Source: Vanrija pseudolonga
Taxonomy: Eukaryota; Basidiomycota; Tremellomycetes; Trichosporonales; Trichosporonaceae
Assembly: GCF_020906515.1 (NCBI RefSeq)
Contig: NC_085850.1
Coordinates: 3,162,001 to 3,226,000, forward strand
Reading direction: 5' to 3'
DNA length: 64,000 nt
Shown: positions 47,696 through 58,957 of the stretch, piece after piece
Numbering within the stretch: position 1 is the first letter of the stretch
Layout: each line of letters begins with the position of its first letter
The notes under the pieces: model-generated
Databases searched by the model: none
Seen by the model: only the letters and a program-made list of their open reading frames with translations
Told to the model about the DNA's origin: nothing
Program-made: the position numbers and the translations under genes

Positions 47696-49120
47696 TTAAG
47701 CGCTGGGCTCGTAACCCTTGGGGTTCTTGGTCTGGAAGTTCCAGAGGTCGCGGCACATGCTGTCGAGGTCGCGCTTGGCGAGGAAGCCCAGCTCCTTCTC
47801 AGCCAGCGCGGGGTTGGCAGTGAGGTCGGGAACGTCGCCGATACTAAGGGTACAATGTCAGGACTCGGTACACAGCTTCGGGTGCCAGCTCGCTACTCAC
47901 CGCCTTCCGACAATCTCGTACTGGTAGTTGAAGCCGGTCGCCTTGCGCATGGCCTCGATCATCATGAGCACAGACTGGCCCTTGCCACGGCCGAGGTTGA
48001 AGGCGCGGTAGAAGCCGTCCTTCCTGGCGTCGTTGTTCGAGAAGATGTTGGGCTGCGACTCGGGCACCGCGATCGCGTCGAGCGCGAGGACGTGGCCCTC
48101 GGCAAGGTCCATGATGTGCAGGTAGTCGCGGACGCAGGTGCCGTCTGGCGAGCCGGGGTAGTCGTTGCCGAACACCTTGAGCTCCGACTTCTCACGGCCA
48201 ATGGCCATCTGCGCGAGCAGGGGCAGGAGGTTTCCAGGCTTGCCGCGAGGCTCCTCGCCGAGCTTGCCGGAGGGGTGGGCGCCAGCGGGGCTACGGGCGT
48301 TAGTGACACATCAACCACAGAGCCAGCTTCCCACTCACTTGAAGTAGCGGACCGAGACGGCCTTGAGGGGCGACTTGCGCTCGAGGGTGCCGGAGCGGCA
48401 GACGTCGTGGAGGATCTCCTCGACCATGGCCTTTGTCCGTCCGTAGGCAGACTCGGGCTGGAGGGGCGACGTCTCGGGGATGGGGATGACCTCGGGGGTG
48501 CCGTAGACGGTGGCCGACGACGAGAAGACAAAGTTGTTGACATTGTTCTTCTGCATAGACTGTGGAAGGTTAGAGCGCGTTCCTTGGCGCTTGGGAGCCC
48601 CTCTACTCACCTCGAGGAGCGAGATGGTGCCGGCAACGTTCACGCGGTAGTAGGAGAGGGGGAGCTCGCCCGACTCGCCGACGGCCTTGAGAGCAGCGAG
48701 GTGGACAACGCCCCAGATGCCGCCGTCGGCGGCGTACTTCTCAAACACGGCGTCAATCTCGGCGGCGTTGCGGAGGTCGGCGCGGTGGAACAGGGGCTGG
48801 GGCGCGTTGGGGCTAGCGCGTTAGCGGAGCGTGATGGTGATACGACACGAGCCGACCTACCCAAGCTCATCGCGGGCAATCTCGGCGCAGCGCTTAACGG
48901 CCTCGGGGAAGGCGTTGTGGCAGTTGTCGATGACGATGGGGAGGTAGCGCTGCGAGAGGAGCAGGCTGAGGACGACGTGCGATCCGATGTATCCGAGGCC
49001 GCCCGTGACGAGGACGCGCTGGGCAGGGGTGAGCACGGGGTGTGGGTCTGGCACACTGATCGCCGCGGCCTTGGCTGGTTGCGGCGCGGTACATACCTTG
49101 AGCTGAGTGTCGTTGGACAT
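47696..49120 (-). CDS. UGE1: UDP-glucose 4-epimerase
   Basis: Six exons on minus: 49120-49097, 49018-48861, 48812-48611, 48559-48339, 48290-47901, 47843-47696; 380 residues. It interconverts UDP-glucose and UDP-galactose (Leloir pathway and glycan precursors) in the cytosol. The NAD-binding [13 protein letters not shown] is near 10-22, SSSATVYG at 141-148, and the catalytic Tyr167/Lys171 in YGRTK. Other family blocks are [19 protein letters not shown]-type [26 protein letters not shown] and [11 protein letters not shown]. There is no C-terminal mutarotase domain, unlike Gal10 of Saccharomyces. Intron 1 (78 nt, donor GTATGT) can be retained without a stop and would add 26 residues after MSNDTQLK; splicing gives the standard epimerase N-terminus, so I prefer it. 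A TATA-like AAATAAATA lies about 100 bp upstream. Confidence 0.95.
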
Positions 49121-50108
49121 GATTGCTTATGGGGTGTGTGCGATGCGTGCGATGCGAGTGTGTGTGTGTGTGGAGATGTAGATGTAGAAACGGGGTTGGC
49201 GGGGTGTGTGCGATAGCGGTGTATTTATTTTCCAGACTTTTTGTGTGGTTCGGGGTGGTTTGTGGTGGTGGTGGCAGAGTGGGGTCAAGTGGCCCTATTG
49301 TCCTGTCTCCTTTACTGTGCGCCAAGTGCCAAGTGGGTCGTGAGTGGGATTAAAGCACGGGCCCATGCATCGGCTCGTCTTGCTTTATATACTGTAGGCA
49401 GAACACAAACGTGTGCATCGGCCCAACGGGGCGTAGGGAGGTGACGCGATGAGCGACGATGAGCAGAGGTGCAATGTGCATTGTTGATTGCCTTGCCCAT
49501 CGGTCCGAGATTCCCGTTCAACGTCGACATGGACGGGAATCTTCAAGGCAGAAATGGCAATGCCGACATGACGGGGGCTCGTCGGAGGGAGACAATGCTG
49601 CTGTCATTTCATCACTGAACGGGAAGAATGCCAGCCAAGGCAAACCAGCAAGGCAAGGCAGAGCAGCTGGCCGGCGGGGTGGAACGGCGAACGCTCCGAA
49701 CTATTAACACGTATTAGACCACGTGGATTATCAATGACAGTGCGCCAGTCAAATGCTTGATGCTTCATTGGTGGTGTCTCTTGTGCATGCCTTTTCAGTT
49801 TGCACGCCTAACCCACAGTCCCATCCCGCGGTTCCGAAATTGGCCCCGTTAGAAACACAAAAGTCTTTGCTCGACGAGATGGATGGTCGTCCACGCGCGC
49901 GCGCCACCAACGACGAGCACCAGCACCGACCGACGGCACCGCTGCCAACCAGCTCGTTGACAAAGCACCTACTCGATAATTAGACAACAAAGAGCATTCG
50001 GGCGACGGTTCAAGGCGAAGATCTCTCAACCCCCCCATCTCCCTCTCCTACATCTATCTCCCCTAGACACCCACCACCTACCGCCTGGCTGGACCGCCGT
50101 TTTCAACA
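49121..50108. promoter_or_regulatory. Divergent promoter region UGE1 / RLI1
   Basis: This 988 bp lies between divergent starts. A GT dinucleotide run lies at 49157-49170 in the UGE1 leader, with a TATA-like element on the minus strand near 49228-49219. The RLI1 side ends in a C-rich leader with CCCCCCATCTCCCTCTCC-type tracts. No other gene was recognised. Confidence 0.55.
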
Positions 50109-52018
50109 ATGTCTGACAAGCTCACCCGTATCGCCATCGTCTCGGACGACAAGGTAGGTGTGGAGTTGGCAACCTCCGCCTGTAGCCAGCCACTAACACC
50201 TCGCAGTGCAAGCCCAAGAAATGGTGCGATGAGACCCAGCAACCAACCCCCTACTAACCTCTCAGTCGCCAGGAATGCAAGCGCTCGTGCCCAGTCGTCA
50301 AGATGGGCAAGCTCTGTATCGAGGTCACCCCCAACGACAAGAAGGCCTTCATCTCCGAGGAGCTCTGCATCGGTTGTGGTATCTGTGTCAAGAAGTGCCC
50401 CTTTGAGGCCATCCAGATTCTCAACCTCCCCACCAACCTCGAGTCGCACGTCACCCACCGTTACGCCGCCAACGCGTTCAAGCTCCACCGTCTCCCCACC
50501 CCCCGTCCCGGCCAGGTCCTCGGTCTCGTCGGCACCAACGGTATCGGCAAGTCGACGGCGCTCAAGGTGCTCAGCGGCAAGCTCAAGCCCAACCTCGGCC
50601 GCTACGACGACCCTCCCGAGTGGACCGAGATCATCAAGTACTTCCGTGGCTCTGACCTCCAGAACTTCTTCACCAAGGTGCTCGAGGACGACATCAAGGC
50701 CGTCACCAAGCCCCAGTACGTCGACCAGATCCCCCGCTCCATCAAGGTCCCCCACATGACCGTCGGCAAGATGTTCGACCGCCAGACCGAGCTCGACAAC
50801 CGCAAGCAGCTCGAGGAGGACCTCGAGCTCGCCAAGCTCCAGGACCGTGAGGTCGGCCAGCTCTCGGGCGGAGAGCTCCAGCGTTTCGCCATTGCCATCG
50901 CCTCGGTCCGCAAGGCCGACATCTACATGTTCGACGAGCCCTCGTCGTACCTGGATATCCGCCAGCGTCTCGCCGCCGCCCGTGTCATCCGTGGCCTCGT
51001 TACCCCCACCAACTACGTCGTCGTTGTCGAGCACGACTTGTCGACCCTTGACTACCTCTCCGACTTTATCTGTGTCTTCTACGGTGTCCCCGGTACCTAC
51101 GGTGTCGTCACCATGCCCTACTCGGTCCGTGAGGGTATCAACATCTTCCTCGACGGCATGATCCCCACCGAGAACATGCGTTTCCGTGAGGAGTCGCTCA
51201 CTTTCCGCATCGCCGAGACTGTCGACGAGAACGCCGCTGCTCCCAACCTCCAGTCGTACACCTACCCCGCCATGACCAAGACGCTCGGCAACTTCAAGCT
51301 CCACGTCGCCGAGGGTGACTTTGCCGACTCTGAGATCATTGTCCTTCTTGGTGAGAACGGTATGGGCAAGACTACCCTCGTCCAGCTGCTCGGTGGCAAG
51401 CTCCAGCCCGACAACGAGCGTGACGCTCCCCAGTTCCGCGTCTCGATGAAGCCCCAGACCATCTCGCCCAAGTTCCCCGGCTCGGTTCGCATGCTGCTCC
51501 TCAAGCGTATCAAGTCAATGTTCATGCACCCCCAGTTCAACACCGACGTCCTCAAGCCCATGCAGCTCGAGCACATCATGGACCAGGACGTCCAGACCCT
51601 GTCCGGTGGTGAGCTGCAGCGTGTCGCCATCTGTCTCGTGCTCGGTGTCCCCGCCGACGTCCTCCTTATCGACGAGCCCTCTGCCTACCTCGACTCGGAG
51701 CAGCGTATCCACGCGTCCAAGGTCATCAAGAAGTTTGTCATGTCGTCGAAGCGCACCGCGTTCATTGTCGAGCACGATTTCATCATGGCCACCTACCTCG
51801 CCGACCGCGTCATTGTGTTTGACGGAACACCCGCCATTGAGGCCTGGGCCGGCAAGCCCGAGGGTCTGTTGACTGGTATGAACAAGTTCTTGAAGAGCTT
51901 GGACATCACCTTCCGTCGTGACCCTACAAACTACCGCCCGCGTATCAACAAGATGAACTCGGTCCTCGACAAGGAGCAGAAGTCGTCGGGATCGTACTTC
52001 TTCGTTGACCAGGACTGA
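50109..52018 (+). CDS. RLI1: ABCE1/Rli1, Fe-S ATPase for ribosome recycling
   Basis: Three exons: 50109-50153, 50207-50223, 50266-52018; 604 residues. Rli1 splits ribosomes after termination and acts in subunit export and initiation. The N-terminus binds two 4Fe-4S clusters: the first motif starts C16, C21, C25, C29 ([14 protein letters not shown]) and is spread over exons 2 and 3; the second is [12 protein letters not shown]. Two ABC domains follow with Walker [10 protein letters not shown] and GENGMGKTT, twin signatures LSGGELQR, and Walker B ends DEPSSYLD and DEPSAYLD. Exon 2 is only 17 nt. Length matches the family (608 in yeast). Codon use is extremely C-biased, as expected of a highly expressed gene. 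Confidence 0.98.
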
Positions 52019-52452
52019 GGTTGATTCAACCTTTCCGGCCAGTGCTGGGTCAAGCCGCGTTGTGCGGCAGGGCACCGCGGTTTCCGGCCAACGGGCCTTT
52101 TGTGGCATCGCCAAAAGTGCAAACGCGCGCGGCTGCCGTCGCGCCGCGTGAAGCACAGATACCCCCTGTCCTATTGTAGACCGTAGCATTTTCTGCATGG
52201 GCATTGGAACTCGTGCGCGGGCCAGTGAGTGATGGTCGTGTGAACGGGGCACACGACCAGAAGTGGAAGCATTGGAAGCCTTGTCGAGATGATCACCAAG
52301 TGGGTTGTTTTTCTTTGGTCGCGCCCACGTGGCAGGCACACACTGAACACGTTTCTGTGTCTACTGCAGGCGGGCGGCGGGTTGGAATCGACCTCGTCGA
52401 CACTCCCAGCTTGAGATTGTACAACTACTCTACTTTCAATAACATTAACACA
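52019..52452. other. Spacer RLI1 to coiled-coil gene
   Basis: This 434 bp holds the RLI1 3' UTR and the promoter of the next plus-strand gene. The last 40 bp are AT-richer and end in ACACAATGG. Nothing else was recognised. Confidence 0.55.
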
Positions 52453-55400
52453 ATGGCAACGGCTACAAAGCCCGCGCCGATAGTCGTCCAGGACGCCAAG
52501 GACGTCAACGGGCCGAGCGCCTCGGTGCCCGCGACGCCCAAGACCCCACGCACGCCAGCGGCAACAACAACGACGTGGCCGGCGTCGTCGTCGTCTTCGT
52601 CTACGGCTGCGGCCGCCGCGGCGCTCGCGCCAACGCACCCCCTCGCGGCCGAGCTCGCAAGCCTGAGGCAGCAGCTTGCGCAGTACCGCTCCGCCGCGCA
52701 CCAGGCGAGCATCGACGTGCAGGGCGTGCGGCTCGAGCTCGAGCTGAGCAAGGAGGAGGCGGCGGGGCTGCGCAATACCAACGGCGCTTTGCAGGCCGAG
52801 GTGGACACGCTGAGGTGGGTACATACAGCTGCGTGAGTCGAGCAGAGCTGAGCGACCCGCAGGTCCACGCCCGACCCGCCAGTCAAGCCGGCCCCGTCCA
52901 ATGCGCTCGCAGAGTTATCCCTCGCCCACCGCCGCCTGAGCGCCAAGCTCGACTTCACCGAGGCGCAGCTGGCCGCTACGGCGCTCGAGCTGTCGGCCGC
53001 CAAGCAGGAGCTGCATGCCAGCCACCGCGCACGGGAGAAGGAGCGCGCGGCGGCGCTCGAGCTCGAGCGTATCGAGGAGGACAGGGAAGATGAGATTGTC
53101 TGGGAGCGCAACGAGCGCAGGCGCATCGAGGAGCAGAAGAAGTTGTGGTGAGTACGCTGTGACGGGGCCTGCGCCACGATCTTGTGGATCGCCTCGGGAT
53201 GATGCGCCACGGCCTTAGTTCGGTGCAGCGGTGCGTTGCTGGAGTGGTACTAACCCATGCTCAGCGACCTCGCACTCGAGGAGTACAAGTCCCTTGTCAA
53301 GACGCTCGACCCCAATGCCGTGCCCCCGCCGCTGCCGAGACGCAAGCCGAGCGATAACATCCTGACAACGCCACCGCTTCTCGATGGCAAGACTGGAGAA
53401 TCTGCCGTTGTGGACAAGCCGGAGCGCAAGGAGTCCAAGAACTGGAAGGAGGTCAAGAAGGGCGAGGCGTTGGCTCAGGCCCAGACCGAGGACGAGGACG
53501 TGAAGGAGGTGGACACGCCTCCGGCCGTTACCCCTGGAGATGACACCGCTTCGGTGGCCGAGGCGGTCGCTGTCGTGCCGGTCGCGACATACACGATCGA
53601 CGACGGCGAGGACGAGGACGAGGATGACGAGATCGATCAGCTCTCCAAGCCCTCTGACACGTCCGAGGCCCCAGCTGTCAATTCGGCGTCCGCGTCCGCC
53701 GACGCCATCTCCAACTTGCTCCTCGGACAGCGTGGCGTGCACCGCCTGTTCAAGGACTTTGCCGCAGCCCTCTCAGCCAAGGACTCGGAAATCCGCAAGC
53801 TGCATACCCAGATCGACGAGCTCCAGACCGAGGCCACAGTCGCCAAGGACCAGCTGACGGCCGAGACTGCCGTCCGCGTCGAGGCCCAGGTCGACCGCGA
53901 CCGCGTGCTCCGCGACGACGCAAGCGCCGCCAAGGTTGTCGAGCGGTACATGACGTTCTCGCAGAAGGCCCATGCCACGGTCCACATGCACCTCGGCCAC
54001 CTTCGCCAGCGCTCAGCAGCAACGCAGAAGGCCCTGCGTGCCGACGCCAAGGTGGCCCGCCAACGCCTCCGTGGCGAAACGGAACGTGCGACGCGCCTGC
54101 GTGGCGCGGCGGAAGAACTCGCGTCCGAGCTCGGTCGCGAGGCCGCTGGCCGTCGTCGCGAAGTCGCCCTCCGCCTGCAGCTCATTGCTGCGGACGAGGC
54201 TCGCGCCCGCAAGGCCGAGTCGTGGCTCGACAAGCTGAGACGTGCCCGCGAGGCCGCCGAAGCCGACGGCCGCGGGTTCATCGCTCCTGACGCGGCGTCC
54301 TCGCTCCTCACCGAGGCTGCGGCACTGCTTGGGCCGCTCGAGGCTGCGGCCGAGCAGGAGGCACCAGGAAGCAGCCGCAAGGGCTGGCGCGGACGCTGGC
54401 TCGGTGGCGGACGCAAGGCCAGCGTTTCGGCCGGTGCGGCGGCCGTCGCCACACCGCAGGACGAATCTGTTGCCCGTGTGTTCCTTGCCGAGGAGCTCGT
54501 GCAGCACCTCGTTACCGACCTGCAAATCGAGACGGAGCGCCGCGTCGATCTCGAGCGCCAGCGTGTCGCGTGGCTCGCCAAGGAGGCCGAGGATGGCGTC
54601 GCGCCAGAACTGGACGGCGAGACCAGTGGTTTGTTGTGGGATGCGGACGGTGACGAGGGTGCCGGTGAGGGTACCAACACGGATGAGAAGGAGGAGGACG
54701 ATGAGACGAAGAAGAAGACGACACCAGAGGACGACACCCCGTCCCTTCCCCAACTTGAGGAGCTCAGCGGCCTGTTCGAGCCCCTGGAGGAAAGATACCG
54801 CCCTCTCCAGAAGTCTCTGCACGACCAGTCCATCTCGCTCGCAGCGCTGCGTGCTACTGCGGCCGAAACCCCCTCGTCAACTTCGCCGGGCGGCACTCCC
54901 GACTCCAAGCGGTCGACGTTCCGCGCAAACCTGGGCCTCCGCCCTGGCCGCACGGCGCACGACGACCTCGTGGCGCTCCTCGACAGCCTGCACGAGGTGA
55001 TCGAGGACGCGCGTGTGGACACGGAGATTGCCGTTGCGGACGAGGACCGTGTGTTCCACGGATTCGCGGCGCTGCTGGGTGTCGGCGCGAGCGGTGTCGT
55101 GCAGGCTGCGAGCGTGATCCGCGACGCGCACGCCTACATCACCACGCGGGTTGGGCCTGACGCGCCGCACGCCAAGCTGACGACGCGCGTCAACGACATT
55201 GAGCACGACCTCATGGCTATCAAGCGCACGCTGCACGAGGCGGAAGGCATGGCACAGGAGGCCGATGACGCCGGCGCGCCGACCCCGACGCCGAAGAAGA
55301 AGGAGCGCAGGAGCGTGTGGCACCAGATCGAGCTGCGCACCGTCACGCCGAGCGCGCAGCGCCCACTCCACCCGAGCCTTGCGCCGGCGCCGGCACTGGC

Positions 55401-55689
55401 GTCGGACGACGTCGACGACGACGATGACGACAGCTTTACCACTGCGCGTCCCGGTGGCGCCGCGGCGACGGCCGCAGCCGGCACGCGCTCGATTCTTTCC
55501 AGCGTCGGGCGTACCTTCTCGTCTGGCGTGGCCGGTGCCGCGTCCGGTGTGGCGGCAGCCCCTCGCCAGGTGGGCGACCTCGCCGGCGGCCTGTTCCGCC
55601 CGCTTGGTCGTGCGCGCGCCAAGTCGCGTGCGGACGAGACGCAGCCCCTGACTGCTGCTGCGACCAAGAACGACGACGATGTGGAGTAG
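52453..55689 (+). CDS. Large coiled-coil protein, unknown function
   Basis: Three exons: 52453-52814, 52863-53147, 53265-55689; 1023 residues. I do not recognise a family. A Thr/Pro/Ser-rich start (PATPKTPRTPAATTTT) leads into a long coiled coil from about 62 to 220 (LAAELASLRQQLAQYR, LEELSKEEAAGL-like heptads, KERAAALELERIEEDRED). A disordered acidic linker follows, then a second coiled coil about 380-560 (RLFKDFAAALSAKDSEIRKLHTQ through EARARKAESWLDKLRRARE). The C-terminal part (about 640-850) has helices such as DLVALLDSLHEVIEDARVDTE and FHGFAALLGVGASGVVQAA. The tail is Ala/Gly-rich. There is no signal peptide or membrane segment. It may be a tether or cytoskeletal-type scaffold, but that is a guess from shape only. 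Confidence 0.85.
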
Positions 55690-55816
55690 TACGTACCCTG
55701 CGGAGAGAAGCCCCTGCTATAGATGTAGAGTCGCTTGTAGACTGGCATGTACTTGTTCTTTTCTGTGCACGAGCAGCGCAGCGTGCATGCAATGTGGATA
55801 AATAAACGTATGAAAT

Positions 55817-58252
55817 CTAGACTGTTTTCCGGCTGACGGGCTGCGCGGCCCCCGCCTTCTGGAACCACGGCACGGTGACAAGCAGGTCCTGGTCGAACGC
55901 GCTCACGTTGCGCGCGTAGATTGCGCTCGTGATCGCCAGCTCGTCGTACACGATGGCAGGCACCTTGCGGCCGGCGAGCACGCTCGACGGGTGGATCTTG
56001 ACGGTGAGCGAGCCGACCGTCTGCCTGTAGCTCCCGTCGGCCTGGATGACGGCCGTGTTCATGAACAGGCCCTGGAGGAGCGCGCGGCCGACGAGGCTAA
56101 AGTCGCCGGCGCACGACGAGCTCGCGTCCGCGCCGTGCCGCTCGGCGAGCATGCGCAGCTGGGCGCGCACGCGCGCGGCGGCCGCCAGCGTCTTGCCGTT
56201 GACGTGGTTGTCGCGGCACCAGGCGCCGATGCCGCCCTTGCCTGCTTTTGGCCTGTCGTCGTCGTCGCCGTCGTCGTTGTCACCGGACCGCAGGGAGAGG
56301 TAAGCGCGCAGGACGTTCATCGCGGTCAGGTGGTCGCCGTCTCGGTGGATAAACTTTGCGCGCGCGGCCGCCGCCGTCTCGCGCGTGTCCCCGCGATCGT
56401 GGAACACTGGCCCAGAGACAACGAGCGCGAGGATGTCGATCAGCTCGGCGGCGCAGCCGAGCTCGAACGCCGCGACGAGGATACGCGCGTGTTCCGGATC
56501 GAGTGGGTAGTGCAGCATTTGCCGTCCCAGCGGGGTGATGTCGGTGGGGGAGGAGATGGCGCCGAGGCCAGCGAGTGTGCGGAACGCCGCGGCGATCGAG
56601 TCGCGCGACGGTGGGTCAATGTACTCGAATGCAAAGGGGTCCTGTCGCATCGCGATGAGCTGCAGCACCGCGTTGGCGAGGTTACACCGCTGGATTTCGG
56701 GCGTGTCGAACTCTGGCATCTTGCGGAACGCGGCCTCGGTGTACAGCCGCAGGCACTCGCCTGGCATTTCGCGGCCTGCGCGGCCGGTCCGCTGCCACGC
56801 CGACGCCTGCGAGATCTCCATTTTGCGCAGGTGCTCGATTGCGCCCGACGCGCGGTAGATGAACTCTTTTTCCTTCTTGTAGCCCGAGTCGATGACGAAG
56901 CCGACGCCGGGGATCGTGAGCGACGTCTCGGCAATGTTGGTGGCCACGACCACGCGCCGCGTGTTGCCCGGCACGGGGGCGAAGATCTTGGACTGCGCCG
57001 TCGCGGGGAGCGAGGCGTACAGCGGCAGGACTTGGAGCTGCGTCGCGTCCGGCGCGAGGTCGTTACCCCTGCGCTTGAGGAGGGACACGAGGTTCTCGAT
57101 TTCGTCAGAGCCTGCAGTGTCAGCGTGTGTGAAGGAACTCTACACCGCTGCGGCGCCGCACTCACCCGGCATGAACACGAGCATCTCGCCGACCGGGCTC
57201 GGCTTGCGCGTGTGCACCATCAACGCGGCGTCGGCAGCAGCCTCGACAAAGTCGTCGACCGGCTTGGCCGTGTGGCTCGTCGCGACGTCGAACATGCGTC
57301 CGGGGACGTGCAGCGCCGGCGCGCCAGAGAAGAAGGACGTGAATTTCACCGGGTCGAGGGTCGCGCTCATAATCACAATCTTGAGTGGCTTGACCCCCTC
57401 GCCCGCGCGCGCTTTCCGCAGCCGCTGGATCTTCTTCATGGACCCGAGGAGGAAATCCGTGTTGAGCGTGCGCTCGTGCGCCTCGTCGATGATGACGACG
57501 TCGTACCGGAGGAGGAGGTTGAGCGGGTCGTCGGCGGCGGTGTCGTCCTTCGCCTCGCCATTTGCCTTGCCCTTGTCCTTCTTGGCCTGCGGCCCGTCGT
57601 TGGCCAGCTCGCGCATCAACACGCCCTCAGTCATGAAGCGCACCCGCGTGTCGCGCGACGTCGCGTCCTCGAATCGCACGGCGTAGCCCACCTCGCCGCC
57701 GACGGCGACGCCCATCTCGGCCGCCACGCGCGTCGCCAGGCTGATCGTCGGCAGACGGCGCGGCTGCGTGATGGCCACCGAGGGGCCGCGCGGGCCGTAG
57801 TGCTCCAGTGCGAGCGCGTGCCGCCGCAACAACTGGCCAAGCTGCGTCGACTTGCCGCAGCCCGTCTCGCCGATGATCACGACCGTGTCGTTGTCCAGGA
57901 TCTGGGACAGGATGTCTCTCCGGCCTGCGGCGTCAGTTTCGTACACAAGCGCCAGCGAACCCCACGCACCCTGGTAGAATGGCAGCTCGTACCGCTTGAC
58001 CAGCAGCTCGGCGGCAATGCGCTCCAGCTCCTCGGAGCGCGCCTTGCCCTTGCCGTGCTTGTCGTTCAGCCGCCGCTTCTTGCGCACCACGCCGTTCGCC
58101 GGCGCGGCACCAGCAGCGGCAGCGCGCTCGTGGTCGGCCTCGTCGTCGTCGCTGAAGAAGTTGGCCACGCGGGTTTTGGGCTTGGCCTTGGGCGTTGTGC
58201 CGTTCGCCATCGTGGCCTTGGGCTTGCTCGGCCCCGGTTGTGCGGGCGGCAT
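55817..58252 (-). CDS. DHR2: DEAH-box RNA helicase, Dhr2/DHX33-like
   Basis: Three exons on minus: 58252-57970, 57924-57166, 57111-55817; 778 residues. DEAH/RHA helicases of this size act in rRNA processing (yeast Dhr2, human DHX33). A basic, Lys-rich N-terminus is followed by RYELPFYQGRRDILSQIL, Walker A GETGCGKST (113-121), TQPRRL, IIDEAHER, VIMSATLD, then QASAWQRTGRAGRE for motif VI. The HA2 winged-helix region (GLGAISSPTDITPLGRQM) and the OB-fold (VKIHPSSVL...PAIVYDEL) follow. Intron 1 is 45 nt and would be read through without a stop, adding 15 residues; the spliced junction gives the canonical YQGRRDIL. The large antisense frame opposite this gene is rejected. DEAH class is certain; assignment to Dhr2 rather than another short member is probable. 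Confidence 0.88.
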
Positions 58253-58957
58253 AGTGGTGCTTGCGTCGAAAGAAGATCGAGATGCTGCAAGATGGCAGAC
58301 CAGACCGACCAAAACATGCCCAGCAGTCGGCATCTTGGCCAAATATTTACTCCCGGGCCGAATGACTTTTGGCGGCGTCACTCGGGATCGAACAGGCGTC
58401 GTGGCTGGCGAAGGGCGGTGGCAGCAGTGGCGCGGCGGCTGGCTGGCTGGCGGTGGCTGTGGCCATCCATGACGGCCCAGGTCTTGCAGATCGATCATGT
58501 CCACAGCTCCTCCCACAATGCCGTCGACTGTTAGTTGAATCTTGAACGGCCGATATCTACTTTTATATGCAGCGAGCACTCTTTCCGCCCGCAGGCCCTA
58601 TGCCCAAACCACAAAGCACATGCAAAAGATCGGTGTGAGACGGACTACGCTGAGGAACTCCCTGCTAAACGGTACCTGCTTGGACAGCCGACCGGGCCTC
58701 GACGAACATGTCGTGTAATGACATGCCCCACCGGAAATCGAACCCAGCTCCCATGTTGGCAGACCCGTCGTGTTAACAACTTCGCTACCGGAGGACGTCT
58801 TGCCAGGCTCGTGGCCAGGTGGGGTTGTCACGCCGGCACACACACACCGGCGGCGGGGCTCCTTCGTTGCCTGCTCACGCTCACAAACGACACAGGCCAC
58901 ACTTCGTCTTCATTGTTCTATCCCCTACAACTAATCAACCTGTCCCCTCTTCCCCTC
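58253..58957. other. Spacer, DHR2 promoter and HEX1 3' side
   Basis: This 705 bp lies between the DHR2 start and the hexosaminidase stop. It includes the tRNA-like sequence at 58722-58795 and a CA dinucleotide run near 58837-58848. Nothing else was recognised. Confidence 0.55.
58722..58795 (-). other. tRNA-like sequence with A and B boxes, fold not supported
   Basis: On the minus strand an A box TAGCGAAGTTG (58787-58777) matches the TRGYNNARNNG consensus exactly. A near-consensus B box GGTTCGATTTC (58744-58734) follows at the spacing expected of a tRNA gene. A T-arm with wobble pairs can be drawn, but the acceptor strands (CCTCCGG against TGGGGCA) and the anticodon stem do not pair. It is therefore more likely a decayed tRNA copy or a tRNA-derived short element than a working tRNA. 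No anticodon can be assigned. Confidence 0.35.

Noticed and set aside
55991-58534. 847-codon open frame on the plus strand opposite the DHR2 helicase
   Set aside because: It mirrors the helicase exons and crosses their introns. Its composition (Arg/Ala/Val/Leu-rich, no motif) is what GC-rich third positions give on the opposite strand.
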